From NCBI RefSeq assembly GCF_020832045.1, contig NZ_JAFIFK010000037.1, positions 1 to 64,000 of the forward strand: a stretch of DNA of 64,000 nt, in the 5' to 3' direction. This DNA is from Halomonas sp. Its GTDB lineage: Bacteria; Pseudomonadota; Gammaproteobacteria; Pseudomonadales; Halomonadaceae. Below the pieces are notes generated by a model. That model did no database searches. It was not told the origin of the DNA and worked only from the letters and a program-made list of their open reading frames with translations. Below, in pieces: positions 26,647 to 35,193 of the stretch. A program made the position numbers and the translations under genes. Positions within the stretch are counted from its first letter, which is position 1; every line of letters starts with the position of its first letter.

Positions 26647-27645
26647 ATGACAACGCTTAAACGACTCACCCTCGCGCCTCTCGCTTTCACCCTGGCCGCG
26701 GCTGCATCCGGCCAGGCCCTGGCCGATACTCATCACAACGGCCCCACCTTCTCCGGCAACGTGACCGGCGGACTGCTCGCCGTCCGCGACCGGGCTCTCG
26801 ATCTATGGGCCTTCCGCGCCGAAGCCGGCCTGGGGGGCGTCTACACCGTCAATCCCAGCTTGCGTATCCGCTACGACCTGGTGGCCGACTTCGCCAATGC
26901 CATCAACTCCGTGGACGAGCAGACCTGGACGCCGGGCGCCCACCGTCAGGACAACGGCGAGATCTATATCCGCATGGCGCGCGTGCTGCTGATGACCGAT
27001 TACGGCACCATTGGCCTGCAGCCACGGGTGCCTTCCGGCCAGTGGGGGCAGATCTACAACATTATCGATACCTTCGAATACAACCGCTTCCATGCACAGA
27101 CCGGACAGAATGCCATTTTCGCTCAGGCGGAACAGGGAGCCGACGTCCTCTCTTACGGGACCCCTCGTTTCGGCGGCTTTCAGTTCATCGCCTTCGGGGT
27201 GACGTCAAACAGCTCCAGCGGCAACGATTTCGACGCTTATGGGGCGCGCCTGATCTACAACGAAGGGCCGGTGAGCTTCGGGATCGGCCATACGGAGGCG
27301 CAGCGTCCCGGCATCAGCAACCTTGGTCGCTCAGTGGTCAGTGCCGGTTACGATTTCGGCATGGTGCAACTGGCCGGCATCTACGAGCGCAACGACGACC
27401 GTGAGGACGGCGACAGTGCCGCCGACTTCGACGCCTGGGGCGTTAACGTCTCAGCCCAACTGAGCGACGCTTGGTCGGTCTCCTTGGGTTACGCCGAAAA
27501 CGACAGGAACTTCGATCTCGACAACGACGCCGTGGTGGGCATCGTGCGTCACCACTTCAATCAGAACGTCTACGCCTTCCTCGAGGCGGGCCGCTACGAC
27601 CGCACCGACAACAACCTGGCGGCAGGTCTCAGCGTCAGCTTCTGA
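26647..27645 (+). CDS. Outer-membrane porin (paralogue 2)
   Basis: This is a 332-aa beta-barrel porin, exactly the length of paralogue 1 at 18600-19598 and highly similar throughout. The ATG at 26647 opens a signal peptide (MTTLKRLTLAPLAFTLAAAASGQALA), and the C-terminus is GLSVSF. The start is favoured over an upstream in-frame codon because it begins the signal peptide and has the same GGGAACAC leader as paralogue 1. It is located between the mdlC regulator and the Liv importer, with a PcaR-type box in its promoter and a strong terminator after it. Confidence 0.9.
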   Translation: MTTLKRLTLAPLAFTLAAAASGQALADTHHNGPTFSGNVTGGLLAVRDRALDLWAFRAEAGLGGVYTVNPSLRIRYDLVADFANAINSVDEQTWTPGAHRQDNGEIYIRMARVLLMTDYGTIGLQPRVPSGQWGQIYNIIDTFEYNRFHAQTGQNAIFAQAEQGADVLSYGTPRFGGFQFIAFGVTSNSSSGNDFDAYGARLIYNEGPVSFGIGHTEAQRPGISNLGRSVVSAGYDFGMVQLAGIYERNDDREDGDSAADFDAWGVNVSAQLSDAWSVSLGYAENDRNFDLDNDAVVGIVRHHFNQNVYAFLEAGRYDRTDNNLAAGLSVSF

Positions 27646-27682
27646 GGAAACTGCGCGCTCTTGTCCGACTAGCTTACTTTCG

Positions 27683-27715
27683 GCCCGGTGGGTGGCAGTC
27701 CTGCCGGGCTTTTTT
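27683..27715 (+). terminator. Rho-independent terminator of porin 2
   Basis: GCCCGG pairs with CCGGGC, followed by T6. The 14-base loop GTGGGTGGCAGTCC matches the porin 1 terminator, while the stem bases differ in a compensatory way. Confidence 0.92.
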
Positions 27716-27728
27716 CGATACGTGAAAT

Positions 27729-27753
27729 GCCCGGCAAGCTGTGCTTGCCGGGC
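27729..27753 (-). terminator. Hairpin downstream of the liv operon
   Basis: GCCCGGCAAGC-TGT-GCTTGCCGGGC is an 11-base perfect stem after the livF stop (minus strand). The T-run is weak. Confidence 0.65.
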
Positions 27754-27785
27754 TTGTGGATGGCACCGCTATCAGGTAGCCCTCG

Positions 27786-28505
27786 TCAGGCGCTCTTGGC
27801 GAGCCCGAGATAGGCCTGCTGCACGGCATCGTCGGCGAGCAGCGCCTCGGCCGTCCCCTCGCCGACCACCGCACCGTTCTCGATCAGATAGCCGCGGTCG
27901 GCAATGGCCAGGCTCTTGCGCGCATTCTGTTCGACGAACAGTACGCTCACCTCGATCTCGCGGATCCGCTCCAGCGCCTTGAACAGCTCGCCGGCCATCA
28001 GCGGCGACAGCCCCAGCGACGGCTCATCGAGCAGCAGCAGCCTGGGCGCCGACATCAGGGCGCGCCCGATTGCCACCATCTGCTGTTCACCGCCGCTCAT
28101 TGTGCCCGCCACCTGGCCCAGGCGCTCCTCGAGCTTGGGGAAGAGCGTCATGACGCGTTCCAGGCTGCGCCGTTCCTCGGCTCTTGCGCGCTTCGGGTAG
28201 GCGCCCAGCAGCAGGTTCTCGCGTACCGTCATGGCGCCGAAGATCCCTCGACCTTCCGGCACCAGCGCAACACCGGCTTCTACTACCTTGTGGGGCGGCA
28301 GGCCGAGCAGATCGATGCCGCCCAGGCTCACTTCGCTGCCCTGGCGGGCCGGCACCTGGCCGGCAATCACCGAAAGCAGAGTCGACTTGCCGGCCCCGTT
28401 GGCGCCGAGCATCACCACCATCTCGCCTTCCCGCACTCCCAGGTCGATGCCCTGAAGGGCGAGGTGCTGGCCGTAGGCGGCGGATACATTGCGTAGTTCA
28501 AGCAT
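27786..28505 (-). CDS. livF: Branched-chain/aromatic-acid ABC transporter ATPase LivF
   Basis: This is a cytoplasmic ATPase of a Liv-type (HAAT) importer, 239 aa from the ATG at 28505 (MLELRNVSAAYG); a second ATG at 28511 is possible. It has Walker A GANGAGKST, signature MSGGEQQMVAIGRAL, Walker B LLLLDEPSLGLSP and the LivF-typical ending. It overlaps the end of livG by a few bases. It is the last gene of the operon SBP-livH-livM-livG-livF. Within this aromatic cluster it probably serves uptake of an aromatic acid rather than leucine. Confidence 0.9.
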   Translation of the reverse strand: MLELRNVSAAYGQHLALQGIDLGVREGEMVVMLGANGAGKSTLLSVIAGQVPARQGSEVSLGGIDLLGLPPHKVVEAGVALVPEGRGIFGAMTVRENLLLGAYPKRARAEERRSLERVMTLFPKLEERLGQVAGTMSGGEQQMVAIGRALMSAPRLLLLDEPSLGLSPLMAGELFKALERIREIEVSVLFVEQNARKSLAIADRGYLIENGAVVGEGTAEALLADDAVQQAYLGLAKSA

Positions 28506-29238
28506 GGACATCGTCTCCCAGGTAGGCACGGACCACTTCCGGCTCGGCCAGGGCCTCGGCCGGCGTTCCCTCGGCGATCTTGGCCCCGGCGTTCATGATC
28601 ACGCAGCGGTCGCACAGTGAACGAATCGCATCCATGACATGCTCGACCATCACCATGGTGACGCCTTCCCCGCGCACCTTGCGCAGCAGCTCGATGGCTT
28701 CGACCAGTTCGGACGGATTGAGCCCCGCCAGCCACTCATCCAGCAGCAGCAGGCGTGGCTGCAGCGCCAGGGCACGTGCCAGCTCCAGGCGCTTCTGATC
28801 CATGTAGGTCAGGTCCTTGCCCAGCGTCCAGCACCGGTGCGCCATGCCGACCCGCTGCAGCAGCGCCTCGGCACGCGAGTCGGCGGCACTGCCCCAGACC
28901 GGCTCTGCACCGAACCCGAGCCCCGCCTTGACGTTATCCAGGCAGTTCATCGAGGGCAGTACCCGCACCAGCTGGAAGGTGCGCGCAATGCCCTGGCGAG
29001 CGATGCGGTTCGGCGGCAGGCCGGCGATATCGGCGCCGGCCAGGCGAATCGTTCCCGCATTGGGCTTCAAGGCGCCCGACACCAGGTTCATCATGGTGGT
29101 CTTGCCCGAGCCGTTAGGCCCCAGCAGCCCGACGATCTCGCCCTCGCCAATGTCGAAGCTCAGCGAATCCACCGCCCGCAGGTTACCGAAGCGGCGGGTG
29201 ACGTCCCGCACGGAAAGTAGCGCTGCAGATGCCGTCAT
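28498..29238 (-). CDS. livG: Branched-chain/aromatic-acid ABC transporter ATPase LivG
   Basis: This is the second ATPase of the Liv-type importer, 246 aa. It has Walker A GPNGSGKTT, GIARTFQLVRVLPSMNCLDNV, and the LivG-type Walker B region LLLLDEWLAGLNPSEL, with TYMDQKRLELARALAL replacing the canonical LSGGQ signature. That replacement is seen in some Liv-family ATPases and is worth noting. It overlaps livM by 4 bases. Confidence 0.9.
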   Translation of the reverse strand: MTASAALLSVRDVTRRFGNLRAVDSLSFDIGEGEIVGLLGPNGSGKTTMMNLVSGALKPNAGTIRLAGADIAGLPPNRIARQGIARTFQLVRVLPSMNCLDNVKAGLGFGAEPVWGSAADSRAEALLQRVGMAHRCWTLGKDLTYMDQKRLELARALALQPRLLLLDEWLAGLNPSELVEAIELLRKVRGEGVTMVMVEHVMDAIRSLCDRCVIMNAGAKIAEGTPAEALAEPEVVRAYLGDDVHA

Positions 29239-30215
29239 AGCGCACCCTCCTTCGGTATGTCGCTCTCAGCACGCTTGCCCGGGAAGCGCTTGCGGTAGCG
29301 CTGCACATAGCCTTCGATGAGGCCCGCCACGCCGTGGGGCACCAGATAGACGATGGCCAGGAAGGTGACGCCCAGCAGCACGCTGAACAGGTGCGGAAAA
29401 TGGGTGGAGAGGTACTCGAACAGCAGCACCATCGGTATCACCCCGAGCAGCGGCCCGTACAGCCTCCGAGCTCCACCCAGCAAGGCCATGATCAATACCT
29501 GGAAGGAAATGTTGGGATTGAAGGCGATGCTCGGGTCGAGATAGGTCCAGCGCGGCGCCACGATGGCGCCCACCAGGGCCATGAAGGCGGCGCTGAGCGA
29601 GAACACCAGCACTTTGATCAGGGTGATGTTGACGCCGCAGTGCAGCGCCACCGTCTCGTCATCGCCGATCATGCGCAGCGCGAAGCCGACCCGGGAGCGT
29701 TCGATCAGCCAGCCGACGATGAACAGCAGGGCCAGCACCGCCGTGAGCTGCCAGACGATCTGCTCCTGGGTGATGTCGAGGAACACATAGCGTCCGACGC
29801 TGCCGGCCTGGGTCGACTCGTACCAGTTCACCACCTGACGGATCAGCTCCGCCAGCCCGAAGCTGAAGATGACGAAATAGACCCCGCGCAGGCGCAGCGT
29901 GGAGAGCCCCACCAGCAGTGCGACCAGAAAGGCGATGGCCGCAGCGAGCAGCAGCACCGCGCCCCAGGGAAGCCGTTCGCCCAGTACCGCCACGGTGTAG
30001 GCGCCGATACCGAAGAAGGCCACGGTGGCCAGCGAGACGTAACCGCTCGGCCCCGAGAACATGGCCCAGGCGGTGGCCAGGATGGCGAACATCAGGAAGT
30101 TGATGGCCATGGAGAGCCCGTAGCCACCCACGAAGCCGGGCAGCAGCGCAAAGCCGATGACCCCGGCCAACAACAGGACACCCCCGAACAGGGTCGTGCG
30201 TGAAAGAGCCATCAT
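29235..30215 (-). CDS. livM: Branched-chain/aromatic-acid ABC transporter permease LivM
   Basis: This is a 326-aa inner-membrane permease with 8-10 hydrophobic spans. Family features are MFSGPSGYVSLATVAFFGIGAY (about residues 52-73), STLRLRGVYFVIFSFGLAEL and a charged C-terminal tail (YVQRYRKRFPGKR). It overlaps livH (ATGA) and livG by 4 bases each, so the operon is translationally coupled. Confidence 0.9.
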   Translation of the reverse strand: MMALSRTTLFGGVLLLAGVIGFALLPGFVGGYGLSMAINFLMFAILATAWAMFSGPSGYVSLATVAFFGIGAYTVAVLGERLPWGAVLLLAAAIAFLVALLVGLSTLRLRGVYFVIFSFGLAELIRQVVNWYESTQAGSVGRYVFLDITQEQIVWQLTAVLALLFIVGWLIERSRVGFALRMIGDDETVALHCGVNITLIKVLVFSLSAAFMALVGAIVAPRWTYLDPSIAFNPNISFQVLIMALLGGARRLYGPLLGVIPMVLLFEYLSTHFPHLFSVLLGVTFLAIVYLVPHGVAGLIEGYVQRYRKRFPGKRAESDIPKEGAL

Positions 30216-31087
30216 GCGCCTGCCCTCCCCATCATCCCGGTGGGCCGGATCAGCAGCACGATCAGGAACAGCGCAAAGGTGGCTGCCAGCGTCAGCCCCG
30301 GCGCCACGTACACCGCCACGAAGCTCTCCACCAGACCCAGGATCAGCCCCGCCGCCAGCGCCCCCATCAGGTGACCGGCACCGCCCATGATCACCACGAT
30401 GAGCGCCTTCATGGTGAAGACGACGCCCATAGAGGCATTGAAGGTGGTGAACATGCTGACCAGCACACCGCTGGCCGCCACCAGCCCGCCGCCCAGCGCA
30501 AACGCCATGGCCGAGGCCGCACGCACGTCGATTCCGGCCAACTGGGCCGCCCTGGGGTCGACGGAGACCGCCCGCAGCGCGGTGCCCGGCCGCGTGCGCA
30601 CCAGCAGCAGATAGAGTGCCGTGCCCAGCACCACCGCCACGCCGACGGCCAGCAGACGATCCGCGGCAATGGGTGAACCGGCGATGATGAACACGTTGCT
30701 GATATAGGTGTAGCTGAAGTAATTGCTGCCGAAGAGCAGCAGCACCAGCCCCTGGATCACGAACAGCAGGCCGAAGGTGGCCAGAATGCTGTTTACCTCC
30801 AGCTCACCGCGATCCCGGGAGCGCTTCACCAGCGGATGCAGCATGATCTGATAGATCAGCCAGTTGGCGCCGAACGCCACCGGCACGACCAGCACCAGCG
30901 CCAACAGCGGATTGATTGCCTGCACCTGAAACAGCCAGAAGGCGGCAAAAGCCGCGGCGATCAGGAACTCCCCGTAAGAAAGATTCATGATCCTGGCGAC
31001 GCCGTACTGCAACGTCAGCCCCATGGCCACCAGAGCGTACATGCCGCCCAAGGTCAGGCCATTGAGCAGGGCATCGAGAAAAGCCAT
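30212..31087 (-). CDS. livH: Branched-chain/aromatic-acid ABC transporter permease LivH
   Basis: This is a 291-aa permease. The LivH start pattern LLNGLTLGGMYALVAMGLTLQYGVARIMNLSYGEFL is clear, as is the late MGGAGHLMGALAAGLILGLVESF. It lies 60 bases downstream of the binding-protein gene. Confidence 0.9.
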   Translation of the reverse strand: MAFLDALLNGLTLGGMYALVAMGLTLQYGVARIMNLSYGEFLIAAAFAAFWLFQVQAINPLLALVLVVPVAFGANWLIYQIMLHPLVKRSRDRGELEVNSILATFGLLFVIQGLVLLLFGSNYFSYTYISNVFIIAGSPIAADRLLAVGVAVVLGTALYLLLVRTRPGTALRAVSVDPRAAQLAGIDVRAASAMAFALGGGLVAASGVLVSMFTTFNASMGVVFTMKALIVVIMGGAGHLMGALAAGLILGLVESFVAVYVAPGLTLAATFALFLIVLLIRPTGMMGRAGA

Positions 31088-31147
31088 AACTCACCCCTGT
31101 GTTCCAACACGCGTAGCGGCAGGCGAAGCGCCTGCCGCTGGATCACC

Positions 31148-32359
31148 TCAGCGCCAGTCCGGCTTGGGCAGCACGATCTCCGCCGCCCCTTCGCGGTCGC
31201 TTGGGCCGATGGCGCGGAACACGCCATCCTGCCACTGGCCGACCTGCCAACCTTCCCAGTAGGCGCGACCGTCCAGGGTGATCTCGCCCAGCACTGTGTC
31301 GAAGGTGCCGTTTTCCATCTCGGCCACGACCTGCTCATGGTCGATGCTGCCGGCCCGCTCGATGGCCTGCTGCAACACCTGCAGGCTGGCGTAGGTGGGC
31401 GCGCTGGCCCACAGGTCGGGCGCCTGCCCGGTCATCTCGGTATGGCGCTCGATGTAATCCACCATCACCTCGCTATCGGAATCCACGCCGCCGATGCCCA
31501 GCACCCCTTCGACGTTGTCGCCGAAGCGATTCTTGTAGAGCGGGAATGCCGTGCCCACTGCGGTGTAGAACAGCGGCGGATTGAAGCCGAGGGTTTTCGC
31601 CTGATCGGTGATGGCGATGGTTTCGGGGGGATAGCTGAAGGCCAGGAAGGCCTCGGGGTCTTGCTGACGAGCGCTGTTGATGATGCCCTGCATGTCCTGG
31701 GAACCCGGCGGATACGACTGGCTGTAGACGACGTCGAACTCGGCTTGCTGCAGCAGCGCCCGGGCCGCGTTGGCCAGCTCGATGCCGAACTGATCGGCCA
31801 CGTTGACCATGGCTACCCGTCCCTCGATCTCGCCGCTCTCGCGCAACTCCTCGAGCATGGTGACGATGCCCTCGGCGTAGTGGCTCGAGGTGCTGAGGAA
31901 GAAGAAGAGTCGCGGCCAGCGGTCCATCAGATCCTGCTGGCGATCGGACACCGCCGTCACCGCCAGGTGCGGATAGCCGGCGCGGTGCAGCACGGGCGCC
32001 ACGGCAAGGTTGAGCGCCGTGCCCCAGGGCGGCAGCACGAAGTGCACCTCGTCCTGATTGATCAGCCTTTCGACGGCGCGAACGGCCTCTTCCGAGCTGC
32101 TGCGGTCGTCGTAGGCCACCACCTCGATGGGCAGCTGACGCTCGCCCACGCGAATACCGCCGGCCTTGTTCACCTCCTCCACCCAGAGCTTGTAGTTGGG
32201 GGTAATGGTGGTACCGGCGCCCCCGGCGTAGGGCCCCGTATCGGAGACGGCATAGCCGATGCGGATGCTCTCCGGCAGGTCGTCGGCCATGGCGGGAAAG
32301 CTCAGGGCGACACAAGCTCCGATACCCAGTAGCGCCCGGGCGAGTGAAGTCGATGGCAT
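31148..32359 (-). CDS. Liv-type ABC transporter periplasmic binding protein
   Basis: This is a type I periplasmic binding protein of 403 aa. The ATG at 32359 (AAGGAGC upstream) opens a signal peptide ending ...SFPAMADD; the upstream in-frame extension is rejected because it crosses the promoter box. The N-terminal lobe starts IRIGYAVSDTGPYAGG and ITPNYKLWVEEVNKAGG, and a VVAYDDRSSSEEAVRAVERLI segment is typical. With a PcaR-type palindrome 46 bases upstream and its location in this cluster, the ligand is probably an aromatic acid of the protocatechuate branch; coumarate-binding CouP-type proteins are a precedent. Confidence 0.88.
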   Translation of the reverse strand: MPSTSLARALLGIGACVALSFPAMADDLPESIRIGYAVSDTGPYAGGAGTTITPNYKLWVEEVNKAGGIRVGERQLPIEVVAYDDRSSSEEAVRAVERLINQDEVHFVLPPWGTALNLAVAPVLHRAGYPHLAVTAVSDRQQDLMDRWPRLFFFLSTSSHYAEGIVTMLEELRESGEIEGRVAMVNVADQFGIELANAARALLQQAEFDVVYSQSYPPGSQDMQGIINSARQQDPEAFLAFSYPPETIAITDQAKTLGFNPPLFYTAVGTAFPLYKNRFGDNVEGVLGIGGVDSDSEVMVDYIERHTEMTGQAPDLWASAPTYASLQVLQQAIERAGSIDHEQVVAEMENGTFDTVLGEITLDGRAYWEGWQVGQWQDGVFRAIGPSDREGAAEIVLPKPDWR

Positions 32360-32405
32360 GATAGCGGCTCCTTTTTTCTTGTGGTCGATAGCTTTGCCGT
32401 CATTC

Positions 32406-32420
32406 GTTCGAATAACGAAC
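32406..32420. promoter_or_regulatory. GTTCG-N5-CGAAC palindrome (candidate PcaR box 4)
   Basis: GTTCGAATAACGAAC lies 46 bases upstream of the Liv binding-protein start. The sequence is identical to box 5 in front of pcaI. Confidence 0.7.
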
Positions 32421-32472
32421 ATAAATACGCATTGCATATCGAGCCTAGAATCGCCGTGAGCCGACGTACAGT

Positions 32473-32487
32473 CATGCCAAAGTTGTA
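32473..32487 (-). promoter_or_regulatory. Upstream element shared by the liv and porin 2 promoters
   Basis: This is the reverse complement of TACAACTTTGGCATG. The same 15 bases occur at 26508-26522, with nearly the same distance to the PcaR-type box. Confidence 0.5.
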
Positions 32488-32672
32488 GCTTTTGTTAGAC
32501 GAGGAAAAAGACAGATATAACAAACAGATATGCTTGCTTTTCTTAGTATCTAGTCGGCCTATATCGTTTATAAAACAGGTCTATACACGACCCATGTATC
32601 GCCGGAACGGAACTGCCGCACGGAATGGTGACAAATGAACTGGCTGCCGCATGAAGGGTTGGAAGGTTGGTA

Positions 32673-32837
32673 TCAGTCTTTGCGTTCAATTTGGCGGCGC
32701 CGGAATGGAAGGCATGACAAGGCCTTGCGAAACCCGCGCCAGGCACCGCCAAACAGCTTGGCAAAGAATGCGGCGCGCAACCGAGCATTACGCCGCTCGA
32801 TGTCACGCATCTTCGGATCGGGGTTATGGAAGGCCAT
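32673..32837 (-). CDS. Small basic protein of unknown function
   Basis: This putative 54-residue protein begins MAFHNPDPKMRDIERRNARL and ends RRRQIERKD. It is strongly basic and helical, with GC like the host chromosome, unlike the AT-rich pseudogene next to it. The start at 32837 has only a weak GAGA ribosome site. I do not recognise a family. It may be one of the small conserved proteins often found in Halomonadaceae, or it may be spurious. Confidence 0.4.
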   Translation of the reverse strand: MAFHNPDPKMRDIERRNARLRAAFFAKLFGGAWRGFRKALSCLPFRRRQIERKD

Positions 32838-32949
32838 CAGTCGTCTCGCCCGCTTTTGTTCTGGAAGCGTAGCAAACAGTGGCGCAGGCATCCGGCCTGG
32901 CACCGAACATAAAAGCACCACCCTTTGCGACTCCCCCTTAAGCAGTTTG

Positions 32950-33837
32950 TTAAGAAATCTTCTTGGAATGTAGCCCCCTACCTTCGTAAAGGCTGAAGTC
33001 TCCTGTATACCCAACTAGCCTGAGAATATATTCCGCAATCATATCTCTACAACTTGCATATATGGTAAATTGATCATCAAACGATAATTGACTTAACCCA
33101 GAGTGTATAATTTCATTCCGGAGATTTTTTATTCTCTTTAGATTAACAATCATGCCACCAGAATCAAACATTTCAACGAGCAATGATTGAAAAGAATACT
33201 TCTTGCGATCCTTGGACCAATAATAACCACCCTTGTATATATAGCCCTTCGATCTTGCATATGAGGATTTTAGATTCTCAAGTAATATGAATAGAGTTGC
33301 CAATTTTAGCTCTATTTGCAGATTACTCACCTCAGGGGTATTGAAGAGATCAAAAACTACATTTAAATCTCTTTTATCAAAAGCCTTAGAATAGGAGTCA
33401 AAACAACTCTCCACTAAAGCTTTAATGCGAGATGTATCAACACAGCAGAATGGCGGCCTAAAATAACAATACTTCCCTCGCGCACTTCAAAACTTAGAGC
33501 GATGCGCGCCCTTGAGGCTCCACCCATAAAAAATCACTTCTGAACAAATTGCAAAAGATAGCAAATAGCTGATTTTTCTAACCACCTCAACAACATATTC
33601 GACGTCGCTTTCATCAACATCTTTTACTATAAGCTTTGAGGATTTAACAAAATATCCTCTTAACTCGCTTTTCTTAGCATTTATAAACTCAGGCTCTTGA
33701 TATATCTAGATACTAAGCCCAGCCACAGACAAAGGAATTTTATTCCTTATCCAGCCACCGTCTTTAGTAGCAGTAGCTTCCGTACCCAGGACTAAAAAAT
33801 TTGATAAATAGCAGACTAATTCCAACCTTACCCCCAT
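32950..33837 (-). pseudogene. Decayed AT-rich gene with HEPN-like C-terminal domain
   Basis: A single minus-strand frame reads as protein from about 33837 to 32950 but is broken by TAG at 33706-33708 and TGA at 33487-33489. The intact 3' part (from a GTG at 33414) codes for 154 residues with the pattern KNLRNEIIHSG. That R-x4-H motif with a following Ser-Gly is typical of HEPN ribonuclease domains. Upstream pieces such as EYVVEVVRKISYLLSFAICSEVIFYGWSL remain readable. Base composition is far more AT-rich than the neighbours, indicating acquired DNA. I do not assign a specific defence system. A short truncated but functional protein from 33414 cannot be excluded. Confidence 0.65.
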
Positions 33838-34005
33838 CCCCTACTAACATTAAGCAACACATTCTGTGAAGACACCAAGAAGTGGCGCCAAAGATCCAGT
33901 CCAAAGTGCCACCACCGTACAGCTTACAAACGAACACATACAACCAGCCTAGATGCTCCCACCAGCCCACACCAGAGACCTACGTCAACGCAACGCCAAA
34001 AAGAC

Positions 34006-34031
34006 GAGAGCCAGCGCAATGGCTGGCTCTC
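34006..34031 (-). terminator. Terminator of the GST gene (AGAGCCAGCG family)
   Basis: GAGAGCCAGC pairs with GCTGGCTCTC. On the minus strand the stem is followed by GTCTTTTT. It is one of four related hairpins between 34 and 37.8 kb. Confidence 0.82.
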
Positions 34032-34075
34032 GGTGCCGACGGCTGCTCCACGAACTCGATCTCTCAGTGGTGAGC

Positions 34076-34702
34076 CTAACTCTCCATCGCTGCGAAGGCC
34101 TCTGCGATGGTGGGCGGTGCGGTGGGGCGGGTGTACATCGTCTTCAGGTATTCCCTCAGCCTGGGTGCATCACCCAGCATTACTTCTTCGTTCGCCCAGT
34201 CCAGGGTGTAGGCGGCATTGAAGTCGGCCACGCTGAGCCGGTCGCCGACCACGAAGTCGCGCTCCTGCATGTGTCGCTCGAGCACAGCCACCATCTCCAG
34301 GCACTCCTGCCGGGCCAGGTCGACGTCCTGGGGGATGCGCTTCTCATCGGGATAAACGAAGGTGTGACGAGCGATGCGCCACAGTGGCTGCTCGATTTCG
34401 GTCACCAGGAAGAAGATCCAGCGGTACATCTGGGCTCTCTCTTCCACAGTGCTCGGAATGAAACCCGCCTGTGGATATTTTTCTGCCAAGTAGAGTTGGA
34501 TCGCGGATGATTCGGTAATGACTTGGTCGCCGTCGACCAGCACGGGCACTTTGGCGGCTGGGTTGAGGGCAAGGAAATCCGGCTGGTAGTGCTGCCCTTT
34601 CATGAGGTACACGGGAACCTGTTCGTACTCCAGGCCCAGCTCGTTGAGCAACCAGATGACGCGCAGGACGCGGGTCGGGGGCGTTCCGTAGAGTTTCAGC
34701 AT
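34076..34702 (-). CDS. Glutathione S-transferase family protein
   Basis: This is a 208-aa cytosolic GST. The N-terminal thioredoxin-like domain has LKLYGTPPTRVLRVIWLLNELGLEYE, the cis-proline NPAAKVPVL and the glutathione-binding ESSAIQLYLAEKYP. An all-helical C-terminal domain with the GDRLSVADFNAAYTL N-capping motif follows. The ATG at 34702 (MLKLYG) fits the family better than 34714. It stands alone, with its own terminator. The substrate is unknown. Confidence 0.85.
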   Translation of the reverse strand: MLKLYGTPPTRVLRVIWLLNELGLEYEQVPVYLMKGQHYQPDFLALNPAAKVPVLVDGDQVITESSAIQLYLAEKYPQAGFIPSTVEERAQMYRWIFFLVTEIEQPLWRIARHTFVYPDEKRIPQDVDLARQECLEMVAVLERHMQERDFVVGDRLSVADFNAAYTLDWANEEVMLGDAPRLREYLKTMYTRPTAPPTIAEAFAAMES

Positions 34703-34794
34703 TGTCAGCTCCATCGATTGGCAGGTATCTGCCGTTTCGCATGTCTCGGAACTTATCGAACGGTCGCGCGCGCAATCGACAGCCTATTAACGAC

Positions 34795-34820
34795 AAGAGC
34801 CAGCGCATTCGCTGGCTCTT
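34795..34820 (-). terminator. Hairpin after the 52-aa gene (AGAGCCAGCG family)
   Basis: AAGAGCCAGCG-CATT-CGCTGGCTCTT is an 11-base perfect stem. It lies downstream of the small gene at 34867-35025 on the minus strand. Confidence 0.7.
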
Positions 34821-34866
34821 CTTGATATATCTCGGTGCCGGCCCGCTCCGGGCCAGGCACTACCCG

Positions 34867-35025
34867 TTAGAGGTAGTAGTTGTTGCGCAAGCGGGGCTTG
34901 TGCTGCTCGTAGGCCCGCTCGCTCATACGTTCGAGCAGACGATAGGCGGCAGAACCGATGCGCTTGAGCAGAGGAGCGCTGGTTTGGGTGGCGACTGCAC
35001 TGTGAGAAAGCGTCTGGGTAGTCAT
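34867..35025 (-). CDS. Small protein of 52 aa, unknown function
   Basis: The frame from the ATG at 35025 to the TAA at 34867-34869 encodes a 52-residue protein beginning MTTQTLSHSAVATQTSAPLL and ending KPRLRNNYYL. It has a Ser/Thr-rich start and a basic amphipathic helix (KRIGSAAYRLLERMSERAYEQ). Host-like codon use and an own terminator hairpin 47 bases downstream support it as a real gene. It resembles the short basic DUF1127-type proteins in size and charge, but I do not recognise the family. Confidence 0.55.
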   Translation of the reverse strand: MTTQTLSHSAVATQTSAPLLKRIGSAAYRLLERMSERAYEQHKPRLRNNYYL

Positions 35026-35135
35026 GGCTGGATCTCGGTCGCTTCATGAGGATGCTAACAGTATACCCAAGACCTAGACTTTAGTCTAATTTATTCGCCT
35101 TTAGTCGTACGCTCGCCGGTTGCTTGAGGCCAAAC

Positions 35136-35161
35136 AAAAGAGCCAGCGCTAGACGCTGGCT
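35136..35161 (-). terminator. Terminator of the TetR gene (AGAGCCAGCG family)
   Basis: The AGCCAGCG/CGCTGGCT stem has a 5-base loop. On the minus strand it is followed by CTTTTGTTT. Confidence 0.82.
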
Positions 35162-35193
35162 TCCTTAGGTCACGGTGCGGCTTGCAGCCGGGC

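Larger units (their letters stand above)
32360..32672. other. Promoter region of the liv operon and adjoining gap
   Basis: This gap carries PcaR-type box 4, the shared TACAACTTTGGCATG element (minus strand, 32473-32487) and an AT-rich promoter stretch. From about 32540 to 32672 I see no feature with support. Confidence 0.5.

Noticed and set aside
32543..32806. 87-codon minus-strand frame near the liv promoter
   Set aside because: It has no ribosome site or recognisable domain and overlaps a better small-gene candidate.
33764..33970. 68-codon open frame upstream of the HEPN-like pseudogene
   Set aside because: It is rich in Trp, Cys and Gly with no domain and is out of frame with the decayed gene. 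It is likely noise.
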